Shown here piece after piece: positions 34,639-44,323 of a DNA stretch of 64,000 bases. Source of the stretch: JACSRF01 sp964504445 (GTDB lineage: Bacteria > Chloroflexota > Anaerolineae > Promineifilales > Promineifilaceae); NCBI GenBank assembly GCA_964504445.1, contig CAZDEO010000020.1, positions 1 to 64,000 of the forward strand, read 5' to 3'. The position numbers and the translations under genes are program-made. The first letter of the stretch is position 1; each line of letters starts with the position of its first letter. The notes under the pieces are model-generated. The model did no database searches and was not told where the DNA came from. It worked only from the letters and a program-made list of their open reading frames with translations.

Positions 34639-37260
34639 ATGTTCCAGCTCTTTAACATTTTCTCTGTCAACTCTTTCATCATCTTGGCTTTCCGCAATTT
34701 ACGGGCGCGCTGGGTGCGCACGCTGCTCACGATGCTGGGCATTATTGTGGGCGTAGCGGCCATGGTGTCCGTACAGGCCACCAACCAGAGCACCCTTGCC
34801 GCCATCAATAGCTTCTTTGATGAGACGGCAGGTAGGAGCGATCTGATAGTGGAAACGGCCGTTTCCGGCGAAACCTTCTCCGCTGACCTCGTCATCCAAC
34901 TACGTCGCTTTCCCGAAATCCAAACTATCGCTCCCGGTGTCGTTGGCGTCACCATCTTGGCCGCCGAAGCCGATCAGTGGCGCGACCAGCTCAGCATCAC
35001 CGGCAGCCAGGTTCCCGGCAGCAGCTTCTGGTTGCTAGGGCGCGACCCAGCTGCCGACGCCCAAGCCCACGGCTATGAGACCACCGCTGGACGGCCGCTT
35101 TCCCCTGAAGAAAGCGGTTACAACATCCTTCTCGTAGAAGATTTTGCCCAAGAAAAAGGGCTAAGCGTGGGCAAAGACCTCACCATTCTCACCCCTAGCC
35201 AGGGGGCAGTCAGCCTGCGTATTGTCGGCCTTATTGCCAAAGAAGGCATTGGTGTCACCAACAACGGCGTACTAGGCATTGCTCCCCTGGCTATCACCCA
35301 AGAACTCTTTGACCTGGGAGAAAACTTAAACCAACTCGAATTGGTCATTGACCCGGCCTTTGCCAGCAACAGCGCCGCCCTGGAAACTCTGCGCCAGCAA
35401 ATTGCCGCCCGCTTGGGCAGTGCATACACAGTGCAATACCCCGCCTCGCGCGGCGAAGCCGTCGCCAGCAGCCTGAGCACTTACCAGCAGGGGCTGAATT
35501 TCTTCAGCGTGGTCAGCCTGTTTGTGGGTTCCTTTCTCATCTACAACGCCTTTGCCATGACCCTGGTAGAACGTACCCGGGAAATCGGCATGTTCCGGGC
35601 TATCGGCATGACCCGGCGGCAAATTATGGCGCTGGTCCTTTCTGAAGCCATCACCCTGGGGTTCATCGGCGCAGCCATTGGCGTGGGCGTTGGCCTGCTG
35701 CTGGCCCAATTTCTCACCGAGGTGGTGGCTGGTTTCAGTGGCCGGCCCATCGAGCAAGTTACAACGACAACCATGTCTCTGGTGCAAGCGTTGGCAATAG
35801 GCGTATTGGTCACCATCTTAGCCGCGGCGCTGCCCGCAGCCCAGGCGGCGCGCATTTCACCCATGCAGGCGCTGCGGGTGCAAAGCAGCCAGGACGAGGG
35901 GCGCTGGCGGGCGATGGGGCTACGCTTTGGCCCGCTGACCGTGTTGGCCTCGATATTAATTATGTATGAAGTGCCCCTGCGCTCTGACGTTGTGTTTTTC
36001 ATTGGCGGTAGCGCTATTTTTGCCATGCTGTTGGGCGCTACCCTGTGTGTTCCGCTGCTTACCGGGCCGTTGGAGCGGGTGGTACGGCCGTTGATCATCC
36101 TCATCTTTGGCAATGAAGGGCGCCTGGGTAGCAGCAACATTCAACGCTCGCCAGGACGCACCACCCTCACGGTAGCCGCCCTTATGGTGGGCATCAGTAT
36201 GGTCATTGGCATCCAGGGCATGACGCTCAGCTTCGAGACCGACCTGCTGCAATGGGTAGACACGGCCCTGGGCGGCGATTTGTTCGTGCAGTCCCCCATT
36301 GAAATGCGCCCGGACATAGAACCCCGGCTGCTGGCACTGGATGGGGTCACGGCCGTTACCCGTTCCCGCTACGTCCCCTCCCGGCTTTTCCTGCCCGATG
36401 ACCGCGACGAATATGCCATCTTTGTCGCCGTTGATCCGGCCACCTTTCTTGCCGTGCGCAGCCTCCGCGTGCAAGAAGGGCCGCCCCCAGCAGAGATCAT
36501 GCGCCAGGTAGCCGCGGGCAACCGCGTTTGGGTGGGCGCAGACATCGCCAACAAATTTAACCTGCACGTTGGGGATGAAGTAGTACTAGAAACGCGGCGC
36601 GGCCGACACGCTTTCCAGATTATCGCCATTGTCCTTGATTTTGGCGGCGGCGAAACCACCACCATCAACGGTTCCTGGGATGATTTGCGCCGCTACTTCG
36701 GCGTCAGCAACGTCAGCAACTATGCTGTACGCCTGGCGCCCAGCGCCTCTCTGGAAGCCGTATCCCAACGCATCGAAGATGAAATTGGGCGCGGCCAAAG
36801 CCTGACCGTGGAAAGCAAGGCTGAATTTGAGGAAAAAGTACGTGAACTAAGCGCCCAGGCCTTCAGTCTATTCGACGTATTGGGATTGATTGGGTTAGTG
36901 GTAGGCGGGCTGGGCGTAATCAACACCATGCTCATGAATGTGTTGGAGCGCATGCGGGAGTTGGGCGGCTTGCGCAGTTTGGGCATGACGCGCCGCCAGG
37001 TGCAGCGCATGATTCTGGCAGAAGCAGCTACCATGGGCTTTATTGGCGGCTTATTCGGTGTCGCCTTTGGCACTTTGCTCGCGGATGTTTTCTTGATTGG
37101 CTTGCGGGAAATTGGCGGCTTTGTGCTTGCCCTGGAAATGCCCTACACGGCCATGGCTGTTAGTTTTGGCCTGGCCTTTGTGCTGGCCATTGGTGCCGCT
37201 CTCTACCCCGCCTGGCGCGCCGGGCAAGTAAACATTATCACAGCCATTAAGCACGAGTAA
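34639..37260 (+). CDS. FtsX-like ABC transporter permease (two MacB modules)
   Basis: An 873-residue permease with two FtsX-type membrane units, each of about four helices, and two extracytoplasmic MacB-like domains. Repeated cores are VERTREIGMFRAIGMTRRQ (about 310-330) and LERMRELGGLRSLGMTRRQ (about 770-790), followed by membrane helices. It pairs with the ATPase just upstream. The double architecture resembles Gram-positive and chloroflexote export permeases. Substrate unknown. The start has no clear ribosome binding site, so coupling to the upstream gene is likely. Confidence 0.93.
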   Translation: MFQLFNIFSVNSFIILAFRNLRARWVRTLLTMLGIIVGVAAMVSVQATNQSTLAAINSFFDETAGRSDLIVETAVSGETFSADLVIQLRRFPEIQTIAPGVVGVTILAAEADQWRDQLSITGSQVPGSSFWLLGRDPAADAQAHGYETTAGRPLSPEESGYNILLVEDFAQEKGLSVGKDLTILTPSQGAVSLRIVGLIAKEGIGVTNNGVLGIAPLAITQELFDLGENLNQLELVIDPAFASNSAALETLRQQIAARLGSAYTVQYPASRGEAVASSLSTYQQGLNFFSVVSLFVGSFLIYNAFAMTLVERTREIGMFRAIGMTRRQIMALVLSEAITLGFIGAAIGVGVGLLLAQFLTEVVAGFSGRPIEQVTTTTMSLVQALAIGVLVTILAAALPAAQAARISPMQALRVQSSQDEGRWRAMGLRFGPLTVLASILIMYEVPLRSDVVFFIGGSAIFAMLLGATLCVPLLTGPLERVVRPLIILIFGNEGRLGSSNIQRSPGRTTLTVAALMVGISMVIGIQGMTLSFETDLLQWVDTALGGDLFVQSPIEMRPDIEPRLLALDGVTAVTRSRYVPSRLFLPDDRDEYAIFVAVDPATFLAVRSLRVQEGPPPAEIMRQVAAGNRVWVGADIANKFNLHVGDEVVLETRRGRHAFQIIAIVLDFGGGETTTINGSWDDLRRYFGVSNVSNYAVRLAPSASLEAVSQRIEDEIGRGQSLTVESKAEFEEKVRELSAQAFSLFDVLGLIGLVVGGLGVINTMLMNVLERMRELGGLRSLGMTRRQVQRMILAEAATMGFIGGLFGVAFGTLLADVFLIGLREIGGFVLALEMPYTAMAVSFGLAFVLAIGAALYPAWRAGQVNIITAIKHE

Positions 37261-37275
37261 GTCAACGGGGCAGGT

Positions 37276-37842
37276 CTATCTTGCCCATTCGGGCTGCAAA
37301 AGGGATAGAACGGAAAGGTTGTGGAAACGGCCGTTCCAAAACCCGTAGTCGCGCAGCAGTCCCTCATTATGAAACCCCAACTTGTACAGCAAGTTGAGGG
37401 AAGGTACATTCTCAGGCATGACAAGGGCCTCCACACGGTGGAGATTCATGTGGATAAAGCCAAAGTCCAGCACGGCCGTCAGCGCCTCGGTCATGTACCC
37501 CTGCCGCCACAAAGGACGCGACAATTCATACCCCACCGCCGCATGGCGATGTCGCCATTTCCAATAGATGTACCCGCACGTCCCAATTAGCACGTCATCC
37601 TCCGGGCGCGTCAAACCCCAGCGAAGGGCGGCCTGATTGCGAAAACCGGCATTGATGGCCCGGATTCGTTGCCGGGCTTCTTCCAGTCCCGTAAAAGTTT
37701 CCAGGCCAAAGGTGCGCGTCACCTCCTCGTCAGAAAGAAAGCCGAACATTGCTTCACTGTCCGACGGCCGTAACTGCCGCAGGCGCAGGCGCGGGGTGGT
37801 TAATTCAGGAAACGTGGCAAATACTTCGTGCACATCCATCAT
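37276..37842 (-). CDS. GNAT family N-acetyltransferase (RimJ/RimL-like)
   Basis: About 188 residues: FPELTTPRLRLRQLRPSD at the start, VGYELSRPLWRQGYMTEAL as the acetyl-CoA motif, and FIHMNLHRVEALVMPEN as the beta-5 region, all typical of RimJ/RimL-type enzymes. The ATG at 37842 lies 5 bases after the SDR stop; a TTG overlapping that stop (37851) is possible. It converges with the MacB permease. Acceptor unknown. Confidence 0.87.
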   Translation of the reverse strand: MMDVHEVFATFPELTTPRLRLRQLRPSDSEAMFGFLSDEEVTRTFGLETFTGLEEARQRIRAINAGFRNQAALRWGLTRPEDDVLIGTCGYIYWKWRHRHAAVGYELSRPLWRQGYMTEALTAVLDFGFIHMNLHRVEALVMPENVPSLNLLYKLGFHNEGLLRDYGFWNGRFHNLSVLSLLQPEWAR

Positions 37843-37847
37843 CAAAC

Positions 37848-38702
37848 TCAAACGGGGGAATCCACGCGTACCAATTCCCCACTAATTTTCCACAACCGCC
37901 GGGCAACTGCCTCGTCATACGTTTGCGCCGCTGATTTCACCGGCCTTTTCTTGGCAAAATATTTCCCCGTCACCCCTTCCACCTCTGGCGATGAAGCCAG
38001 ATAAATCGAAGTCTCCGCCCCCTCCTCACTACTCAAGGCAAAGGGGCTAAGCAATTTCATGCCCATACGCGCCAGCAAACCATTGTTCTTGGCAAAATTA
38101 CTGGCCACAAAACCAGGATGCAGGCAATTGACCGTAACCCCCTGCCCGGCCAATCGCCGAGCCAGCTCATAGGTAAACAGCACGTTGGCCAGTTTAGATG
38201 CGCTGTAAGCCCGAAATCCTGCATATCCTTTTTGCATTTGCAAGTCAGCGAACTGAATACGTCCACCAAAATGCGCGCCAGAGGTAACGTTGACGATACG
38301 CGCTGGCGCGCTGGCCTGCAACGTCTCTAGCAACAGCATCGTCAGCAGGTAATAACCCAGATGATTGAGGGCAAAGGTCATTTCCAGCCCATCTACTGAT
38401 TCCCGCCGTTTCATGAAAATTGCCCCGGCATTGTTCACCAACACGTGCAGGCGGTCATAGTTTGCTTTGAATTCTACGGCAAGCTGGCGAATGCTATCTT
38501 GGGAAGATAAATCCGCCAGCATGAGTACCACATTCTCGTTGCCACTGGCGGCTTTTACTTCCGCCAGAGCTTCTTCGCCCCGCTGGCGGCTACGGGCCAC
38601 CATGATGACGGTAGCGCCCATTTTAGCTAACTCGCGCGCCGTCACTTTGCCAATACCCGCATTCGCACCGGTAACCATCACCATCTTATTTTGCATATTC
38701 AT
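37848..38702 (-). CDS. Short-chain dehydrogenase/reductase (retinol-dehydrogenase-like)
   Basis: A 284-residue classical SDR: cofactor loop TGANAGIGKVT at about 11-21, NNAGAI near 90, catalytic Tyr and Lys in YSASKLANV, and PGFVASNFAKN. Relatives are annotated as retinol or light-dependent protochlorophyllide reductase-like dehydrogenases. It is probably NADP-linked (Arg in ARSRQRG after beta-2). It leads a two-gene unit with a GNAT enzyme. Substrate unknown. Confidence 0.93.
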   Translation of the reverse strand: MNMQNKMVMVTGANAGIGKVTARELAKMGATVIMVARSRQRGEEALAEVKAASGNENVVLMLADLSSQDSIRQLAVEFKANYDRLHVLVNNAGAIFMKRRESVDGLEMTFALNHLGYYLLTMLLLETLQASAPARIVNVTSGAHFGGRIQFADLQMQKGYAGFRAYSASKLANVLFTYELARRLAGQGVTVNCLHPGFVASNFAKNNGLLARMGMKLLSPFALSSEEGAETSIYLASSPEVEGVTGKYFAKKRPVKSAAQTYDEAVARRLWKISGELVRVDSPV

Positions 38703-38704
38703 GA

Positions 38705-38802
38705 CGTGTCAGAAAAGGATCTCGCCTTTCCCAGAACTGAGAAAACCTCTGGGCCACAGCCATTGGTTCGCAGCTTCCGGGAAAATAATGAATAAAAATT
38801 TG
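38705..38802 (+). repeat. Interspersed palindromic element, second full copy
   Basis: It matches the element upstream of hisS over about 95 bases: CTTTCCC-GAA-CTGAGAAA, TTGGTTCGCAG-TTCCG-GAAAAT-ATGAATAAAA. Ends CCCAGAACTG and CAGCTTCCGGG are near inverted repeats. It lies upstream of the minus-strand SDR gene but points the opposite way, so it is not simply a conserved leader. The rest of the gap to 38948 shows no other feature. Confidence 0.6.
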
Positions 38803-38948
38803 CAGCAAATAACTGCCTGTCCGTACTCTATCCACTTTGGGGCCAATGGCAATGGTTTTACATTGTTTGCTAAATTACAATGGGAGCTTTAGAAACTGTG
38901 CGGACGCTGTATCATCGGCAGTAGCACAATGGGGTTGACATACCAGGT

Positions 38949-40580
38949 TTATCTATCGCGCAGAGTAAGAACAGCCAGGGGAATGGAGGAAAGGATGATA
39001 AGCAGCAAAGCAGGGGCGGCAGCCTGGGCAAAAAACGCTTCGGCAATGTTGTTCCACACGGCCGTTGCCAACGAGCGATACCCAAAAGGGCTAAGAATCA
39101 GCGTAGCGGGCAGCTCCTTCATCACCGTTAGAAACACCAGCCCCAGCGCGGCCAGCAAACCAGGGCGCAGCAGCGGCAGCGTAATCCGCCAAAAAACGCC
39201 ACCGGCCGTCTGCCCCAGGCTGCGCCCTGCTTCTTCCAGGCTAGGCGGCAGTTGCAGCAAAGAGGTGCGTGCTGCCCCCACCGCCTGGGGCACAAACAGC
39301 ACCAGGTAAGCCAGCACCAGCATGGGCATGGTCTGGTACAGCACGGGCGCATATTGGGCGCCAAAAAAGACGAAGGCCAGGGCCACCACAATGCCCGGCA
39401 GGGCAAACCCCACGTAGGTTAAACGCTCCAAAAAGCGGCTGACGGGGCCAGGCTGGCGCACAGAAAGGATGGCGACAGGTAAAGCAGCAATGATGGCGAC
39501 CACGGCCGTACCCAAAGCCACCGCCAATGAATTCCACGAAGCCTCCCCCAACCGCGCCAAATCTTGCCCCCGCGCCACGCCGCGCAGCAGCCAATACACC
39601 AGGCTGCCCGCCGGGCCAACCAGGGCCACCGTTACCCACCCCCCTACCAACAGTAGGGCCGGCCAGCGCCAGCGCCCCAATTGGACGGTGGGCATCTGCC
39701 GCGCCGCGCCGGCAGAACGGCGGGCGTAAGTAGCGCGGCCTCGTGTACGCATCTCGGCTGTCACTAATACGGCCGTAATCGCCACCAGCACCAGCGCCAA
39801 CACCGCCGCCAGCGAACGGTCTGCAAAAGAGCGATACTGGATAAAAATCATGCGCGTAAAGGTATCGTAGCGCATCATGGTCACCGCCCCAAAGTCCCGC
39901 AGCACGTACAGCGCCACCAACAAACCGCCCGCCACCAGGGCTGGGCGCAATTGGGGTAGCGTCACCCGCCAAAAAGCCCCCCACGCCGACAAACCGAGGC
40001 TGCGCGCCGCTTCCATCAACGACGGGTCTAGCCGCTTGAAGGCCGCCCGCGTCGTCAGCAAAATGTAGGGGTAACTCATTAGGGTCAGGGCCACAAAAGC
40101 GCCAGGGAAGCCGTAAATTTCTGGCAAGCGGGTAATACCAAAAGGTTCCAGGGCTTGTTGCAAAGCGCCGCGAGGCCCAAAGGTTGCAACCAGCAAGTAT
40201 GCGGCTACGTAGCTGGGCAACACCAAAGGTAAAGCCGCGGCAATGGCCCAAAAGCGACGTCCTGGCAAGTCGGTGCTGGTGGTCAGCCAGGCCAGAGGCA
40301 CGGCAATAACGGCGGAGGCCAGGGTAACGCTGCTAACAAGCAGCAGGGTGTGCCCCAAAGTAGCCACGGTGGTGGGTTTGAGCAGAGTAGCCACGGCCGT
40401 TTCCCCAGCTCCCACCGCCCGCAATAGCAAATAAGCGGGTGGCAGCAACATCAACACCCCCACACCCAAAGCCAACAGCATCAACAAAAAGCGGGCCAAA
40501 GAAAAGCCACGCCGTGGGCGCAAAGCCCAGGGAGAACGGGATACCGCAATTTGCCGCAAAGACGCCGGAAGAATACTCAT
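38949..40580 (-). CDS. ABC transporter permease, iron(III)-type (FbpB/AfuB family)
   Basis: A 543-residue permease with two fused inner-membrane domains of about six helices each, the layout of FbpB/SfuB/CysW-type Fe3+ importers. The two EAA loops are visible as LMEAARSLGLSAWGAFWRVTLP (about 190-211) and LEEAGRSLGQTAGGVFWRITLP (about 455-476). Neither the substrate-binding protein nor the ATPase is adjacent, so partners must be encoded elsewhere or lost. Lying beside the heme cluster fits iron supply, but that is inference. Confidence 0.9.
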   Translation of the reverse strand: MSILPASLRQIAVSRSPWALRPRRGFSLARFLLMLLALGVGVLMLLPPAYLLLRAVGAGETAVATLLKPTTVATLGHTLLLVSSVTLASAVIAVPLAWLTTSTDLPGRRFWAIAAALPLVLPSYVAAYLLVATFGPRGALQQALEPFGITRLPEIYGFPGAFVALTLMSYPYILLTTRAAFKRLDPSLMEAARSLGLSAWGAFWRVTLPQLRPALVAGGLLVALYVLRDFGAVTMMRYDTFTRMIFIQYRSFADRSLAAVLALVLVAITAVLVTAEMRTRGRATYARRSAGAARQMPTVQLGRWRWPALLLVGGWVTVALVGPAGSLVYWLLRGVARGQDLARLGEASWNSLAVALGTAVVAIIAALPVAILSVRQPGPVSRFLERLTYVGFALPGIVVALAFVFFGAQYAPVLYQTMPMLVLAYLVLFVPQAVGAARTSLLQLPPSLEEAGRSLGQTAGGVFWRITLPLLRPGLLAALGLVFLTVMKELPATLILSPFGYRSLATAVWNNIAEAFFAQAAAPALLLIILSSIPLAVLTLRDR

Positions 40581-40668
40581 AACTGCCGTGAATTATGGCT
40601 ATCCTGACGAAAATATCTACGCTAACCGTTAATTAGAAATTACGCGGGTGCAAAGAAACAGTTTAACA

Positions 40669-40699
40669 GTATAACAACCAAAATTTAACCAGCGATCAA
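40669..40699 (-). promoter_or_regulatory. Candidate extended -10 promoter for the iron-type permease
   Basis: On the minus strand TGT-TATACT (hexamer 40674-40669) with TTGATC 19 bases further upstream. The spacing is long but the TGn extension compensates. It lies between hemL and the permease start at 40580. Confidence 0.4.
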
Positions 40700-40725
40700 T
40701 TAGGCGCCCACCAGCTATCGAAATG

Positions 40726-42015
40726 TTACGCGGCCACCAAAAACGCTTTTTTAGCCGCCTCAATGGTTGTTTCGATAACGGCCGTGTCGTGGACCACACT
40801 AGTAAAACCCGCCTCAAACTGCGACGGGGCCACATACACCCCTTGCGCCAGCATCGCCTGAAAATAGCGCGCAAACCGCGCCGTGTCCGCCTTACTCGCC
40901 GTCGCCCAATTCGTCACCCGCTCCTCGGTAAAAAACAGGCCAAACATGGTGCCAATGCGGTTGTGCTGGATGGGCACGCCCGCCTGCCGCGCCGCCGCCG
41001 CCAAACCCGCCATAAGCTGCGCTCCCGCCGCCTCCAGGCCATCCCACACCCCCGGCTGGCGCAGTACCTTCAGCGTCTCAATGCCCGCCGTCATTGCCAG
41101 CGGATTACCAGACAGCGTGCCCGCCTGGTACATTGGACCAACAGGAGCCACCATCTCCATGATCTCCCGCCGCCCGCCATAGGCCCCCACCGGCAACCCC
41201 CCGCCAATTACCTTGCCCAAGGCCGTCAAATCTGGCGTGATGCCATACAGGGTTTGCGCTCCGCCGGGATGCACGCGAAAGCCGGTCATTACTTCGTCAA
41301 AAATGAGGAGGGCGCCATCAACGGCCGTTACCTCGCGCAATCCTGCCAAAAAGCCATCTGCCGGAGGAACCAGGCCCATGTTTCCGGCCACCGGTTCCAC
41401 AATCACGGCCGCAATCTGGCCGGGAAATTGATCGAACAACTGCCGCACCGCTTCCAGATCATTGTATGGCGCGGTGAGGGTATCGGCCGTCGTTGCCGCA
41501 GGTACGCCCGGCGAATCGGGCAACCCCAGCGTTGCCACGCCGGACCCCGCCTGCACCAGCAGCATGTCCGCGTGCCCGTGATAATTTCCCTGGAACTTGA
41601 CAATCTTGCTGCGCCCCGTAAAGGCCCGCGCCAGCCGCAGGGCGCTCATGGTCGCCTCCGTGCCGGAATTGACAAAGCGCACCATTTCAATGGTGGGCAT
41701 CAGGGCCATCACCTGCCGCGCCAGCTCATTTTCCAACGGACTGGGCGCGCCGTAGCTGGTACCCCGTGCCGCCGCCGCCTGCACAGCCGCCACTACCTGC
41801 GGGTGCGCGTGCCCCAAAATCAGCGGCCCCCACGAAAGGACATAATCAATGTAGCGATTGCCATCCACGTCAAACAAATACGGGCCAGCCGCATGGTCAA
41901 TAAAAATGGGCTGCCCGCCCACCGCCTTAAACGCCCGCACCGGGGAATCCACGCCGCCGGGCAGCAGCTCTTTCGCTTCCGCAAACAATGCCACAGATTT
42001 TTGTATGTTCAACAT
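40726..42015 (-). CDS. hemL: Glutamate-1-semialdehyde 2,1-aminomutase
   Basis: A 429-residue PLP enzyme converting glutamate-1-semialdehyde to 5-aminolevulinate, the second step of the C5 pathway. Signatures: LLPGGVDSPVRAF, the motif LIFDEVMTGFRV and the PLP Lys in LTALGKVIGGGLPVGAYGG. I choose ATG at 42015 because GGAG sits eight bases upstream; an in-frame ATG 24 bases earlier would add eight residues not usual in HemL. It appears to be the last gene of the minus-strand hem cluster. Confidence 0.96.
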   Translation of the reverse strand: MLNIQKSVALFAEAKELLPGGVDSPVRAFKAVGGQPIFIDHAAGPYLFDVDGNRYIDYVLSWGPLILGHAHPQVVAAVQAAAARGTSYGAPSPLENELARQVMALMPTIEMVRFVNSGTEATMSALRLARAFTGRSKIVKFQGNYHGHADMLLVQAGSGVATLGLPDSPGVPAATTADTLTAPYNDLEAVRQLFDQFPGQIAAVIVEPVAGNMGLVPPADGFLAGLREVTAVDGALLIFDEVMTGFRVHPGGAQTLYGITPDLTALGKVIGGGLPVGAYGGRREIMEMVAPVGPMYQAGTLSGNPLAMTAGIETLKVLRQPGVWDGLEAAGAQLMAGLAAAARQAGVPIQHNRIGTMFGLFFTEERVTNWATASKADTARFARYFQAMLAQGVYVAPSQFEAGFTSVVHDTAVIETTIEAAKKAFLVAA

Positions 42016-42064
42016 GAGTTTCTCCATAATACTTGACATAGCGCGAAATGGTATACCGTCATAG

Positions 42065-43129
42065 TCAGGCGCTTGTTGCTTCTTGGACGTACTCGACGAG
42101 GCGGCGCACGTTGTTTACGGGGGTGTTAGGGAAGATGCCGTGCCCCAGATTGAAAATGTGAGGGGCGCCTCCGGCTGCGCGAACTTTGGCAGCGCGGGCC
42201 AACACGTCATCCACGCGAGTCTGCAATTCCGGCCACTCTGTAAGCAAGGCCACCGGGTCAAGGTTGCCCTGCGCCGGTTTATCGGTACCAACCATTTTCC
42301 AGGCTGTGTCTAAAGGCAGCCGCCAATCTATGCTCATGACGTCGCCGCCACACGCTGCTACCTCAGGAAAATATGCGGCCGTTCCCCCACTATAATTAAT
42401 TACCGGAACGCCTAGCCCAGCCAGTTCTGCAAACAATGCCTTGTTATATGGCTGTACGTAGCGCACGTAATCGAGCAAGCCCAGGGCCAATCCTGCCCAG
42501 GAGTCAAACAGTTGCAAGGCGCTGGCCCCAGCGGCAACTTGCTGGCGCAAGTAATCCACCTGTACCGTCACCAGCTTGTGCATAAGCTGATCCCACGCCT
42601 CTGGCTCCGTGTACATTAGCGCCTTCGTCTTGCTGTAGGTTTTAGAGCCGCCCCCTTCAACGGCATAGCTGGCTAAGGTAAAGGGCGCACCGGCAAAGCC
42701 AATGAGCGGAATATTGCGGGGCGTTAGTTCGGCCGTGACCAGGCGGATAGCCGCCAGGGTAGCGCCCATATTTTCTTCTGCGGACGGGGTGCGCAGCGCG
42801 GCCACGTCTGCTGGAGAGGTGACTGGGTTGTAGATGACCGGCCCCTCTCCTTTGGCAAACTCCAGGTGAAAGCCCATGCCAATCAGGGGGGGCAGAATGT
42901 CGGAGAAGATGATGGCCGCGTCCATGCCAAAAGCGTCAATGGGCTGCATGGTCACTTCGGCAGCCAGCTCCGGCATGCCAATGACCTCTAACATGCTGTG
43001 TTGGGCACGAATGGCGCGATATTCGGGCATGTAACGCCCCGCCTGGCGCATTAACCAGATAGGTGTGTAATCGGTTGGCAAACCGCGACAAGCGCGGAGA
43101 AAAGGGGATGTTTGGGCTAGTTGTGTCAC
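42065..43129 (-). CDS. hemE: Uroporphyrinogen decarboxylase
   Basis: A 354-residue HemE converting uroporphyrinogen III to coproporphyrinogen III. The signature PIWLMRQAGRYMPEYRAIR is near the N-terminus, and GFAGAPFTLASY and INYSGGTAAYF follow. The start is GTG, with AAGGA eight bases upstream. hemL follows after 49 bases; hemB precedes, separated by a 96-base gap filled with heptanucleotide repeats. Confidence 0.97.
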   Translation of the reverse strand: MTQLAQTSPFLRACRGLPTDYTPIWLMRQAGRYMPEYRAIRAQHSMLEVIGMPELAAEVTMQPIDAFGMDAAIIFSDILPPLIGMGFHLEFAKGEGPVIYNPVTSPADVAALRTPSAEENMGATLAAIRLVTAELTPRNIPLIGFAGAPFTLASYAVEGGGSKTYSKTKALMYTEPEAWDQLMHKLVTVQVDYLRQQVAAGASALQLFDSWAGLALGLLDYVRYVQPYNKALFAELAGLGVPVINYSGGTAAYFPEVAACGGDVMSIDWRLPLDTAWKMVGTDKPAQGNLDPVALLTEWPELQTRVDDVLARAAKVRAAGGAPHIFNLGHGIFPNTPVNNVRRLVEYVQEATSA

Positions 43130-43149
43130 GTGAAATCCTTAGGAAAATT

Positions 43150-43225
43150 GTCAATGGTTAATGATCAATAGTCAATTGTCAATGAATCGGTTGGCAATGG
43201 ACCATTGACGATTGATCATTGGCCA
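43150..43225. repeat. Heptanucleotide repeat region with inverted halves (hemB-hemE gap)
   Basis: Units like TCAATGG, TCAATAG, TCAATTG and TCAATGA run in one direction, then ATTGACG, ATTGATC, ATTGGCC in the other. AATGATCAAT (43160-43169) and ATTGATCATT (43211-43220) pair perfectly, so the array folds into a hairpin. Confidence 0.75.
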
Positions 43226-44260
43226 TTACTTCAGCCATCTGGCTGCATCTTTTGCGTGATAGGTGATGGTCAGGTCGGCGCCGGCGCGCTTGATGCTGGT
43301 GAGGGTTTCTAGCACGGCGCGCTCTTCGTCCAGCCATCTATTGGCGGCGGCGGCTTTGAGCATGGCGTACTCGCCGCTGACGTTGTAGGCCACCAGGGGC
43401 AGTTCGGGGAAATGGTCGCGGGTCTGGCGGATGATGTCCAGGTAGGGCAGCGCCGGTTTAACCATGAGAAAGTCAGCGCCTTCGGCTACGTCCAGGGCTG
43501 CTTCGCGCAGGGCCTCACGGCCGTTTGCCGGGTCCATCTGGTGGGTTTTGCGGTCGCCAAACTTGGGCGCGCCATCGGCAGCGTCGCGGAAGGGACCATA
43601 GAAGCTAGAAGCATACTTGATGGCGTAAGACATGATGGGCAGGTGAGTAAAATCGGCGGCGTCCAGCCCGGCGCGAATGGCGGCTACCATGCCGTCCATC
43701 ATGCCGCTAGGGGCTACAATGTCCGCGCCAGCCTGGGCGTGAGAAACGGCCGTGTCCGCCAGCACCCCCAGCGTCTCATCATTCAGCACGTACCCCTCCG
43801 GCAAATGGGGATGCTCGCCATTGCCGCCGCTGTGCAGCAGCCCGCAATGGCCGTGATCGGTGTATTCGCACAGGCAGACGTCGGTGACGAGAATGAGGTG
43901 GGGTACGGCCGTTTTAATCTCCCGTATCGCCTGTTGCACAATGCCATCGGGGGCAAAGTTTTCCAACCCCACAGGGTCTTTGTGGGCGGGTAAGCCAAAC
44001 AGCATCAGCGCCGGAATGCCCAGCGCGGCCGCTTCTTCTGCTTCCAGCACTGCCTGGTCCACCGAAAGCTGGGCAATGCCCGGCATGGAGGCAATAGGGG
44101 TGCGAACCCCTTGCCCATGGGTCACAAACAGCGGGTAAATGAAATCGGCGGAGGCTAGCCGGGTTTCGCGCACCATCGCCCGCAACGCCGGATTTGCCCG
44201 CAGCCGTCGCGGGCGGATAACGGGGCTGGTGATGGTTGTTCTGGTGTGTGGGTTTAGCAT
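43226..44260 (-). CDS. hemB: Porphobilinogen synthase (delta-aminolevulinic acid dehydratase)
   Basis: A 344-residue HemB joining two 5-aminolevulinate molecules. The cysteine zinc motif DVCLCEYTDHGHCG marks a zinc-dependent enzyme; the two catalytic lysines are in SYAIKYASSFYGPFRDA and FLMVKPALPYLD. GGAG lies about seven bases before the ATG. It is part of the hem operon; a repetitive stretch separates it from hemD. Confidence 0.97.
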   Translation of the reverse strand: MLNPHTRTTITSPVIRPRRLRANPALRAMVRETRLASADFIYPLFVTHGQGVRTPIASMPGIAQLSVDQAVLEAEEAAALGIPALMLFGLPAHKDPVGLENFAPDGIVQQAIREIKTAVPHLILVTDVCLCEYTDHGHCGLLHSGGNGEHPHLPEGYVLNDETLGVLADTAVSHAQAGADIVAPSGMMDGMVAAIRAGLDAADFTHLPIMSYAIKYASSFYGPFRDAADGAPKFGDRKTHQMDPANGREALREAALDVAEGADFLMVKPALPYLDIIRQTRDHFPELPLVAYNVSGEYAMLKAAAANRWLDEERAVLETLTSIKRAGADLTITYHAKDAARWLK

Positions 44261-44323
44261 GTTTTACTCCACTCTCCAATCTTCATTCTTTAACTTCAAA
44301 ATGTTGTAATCGTCAAGAGTTGC

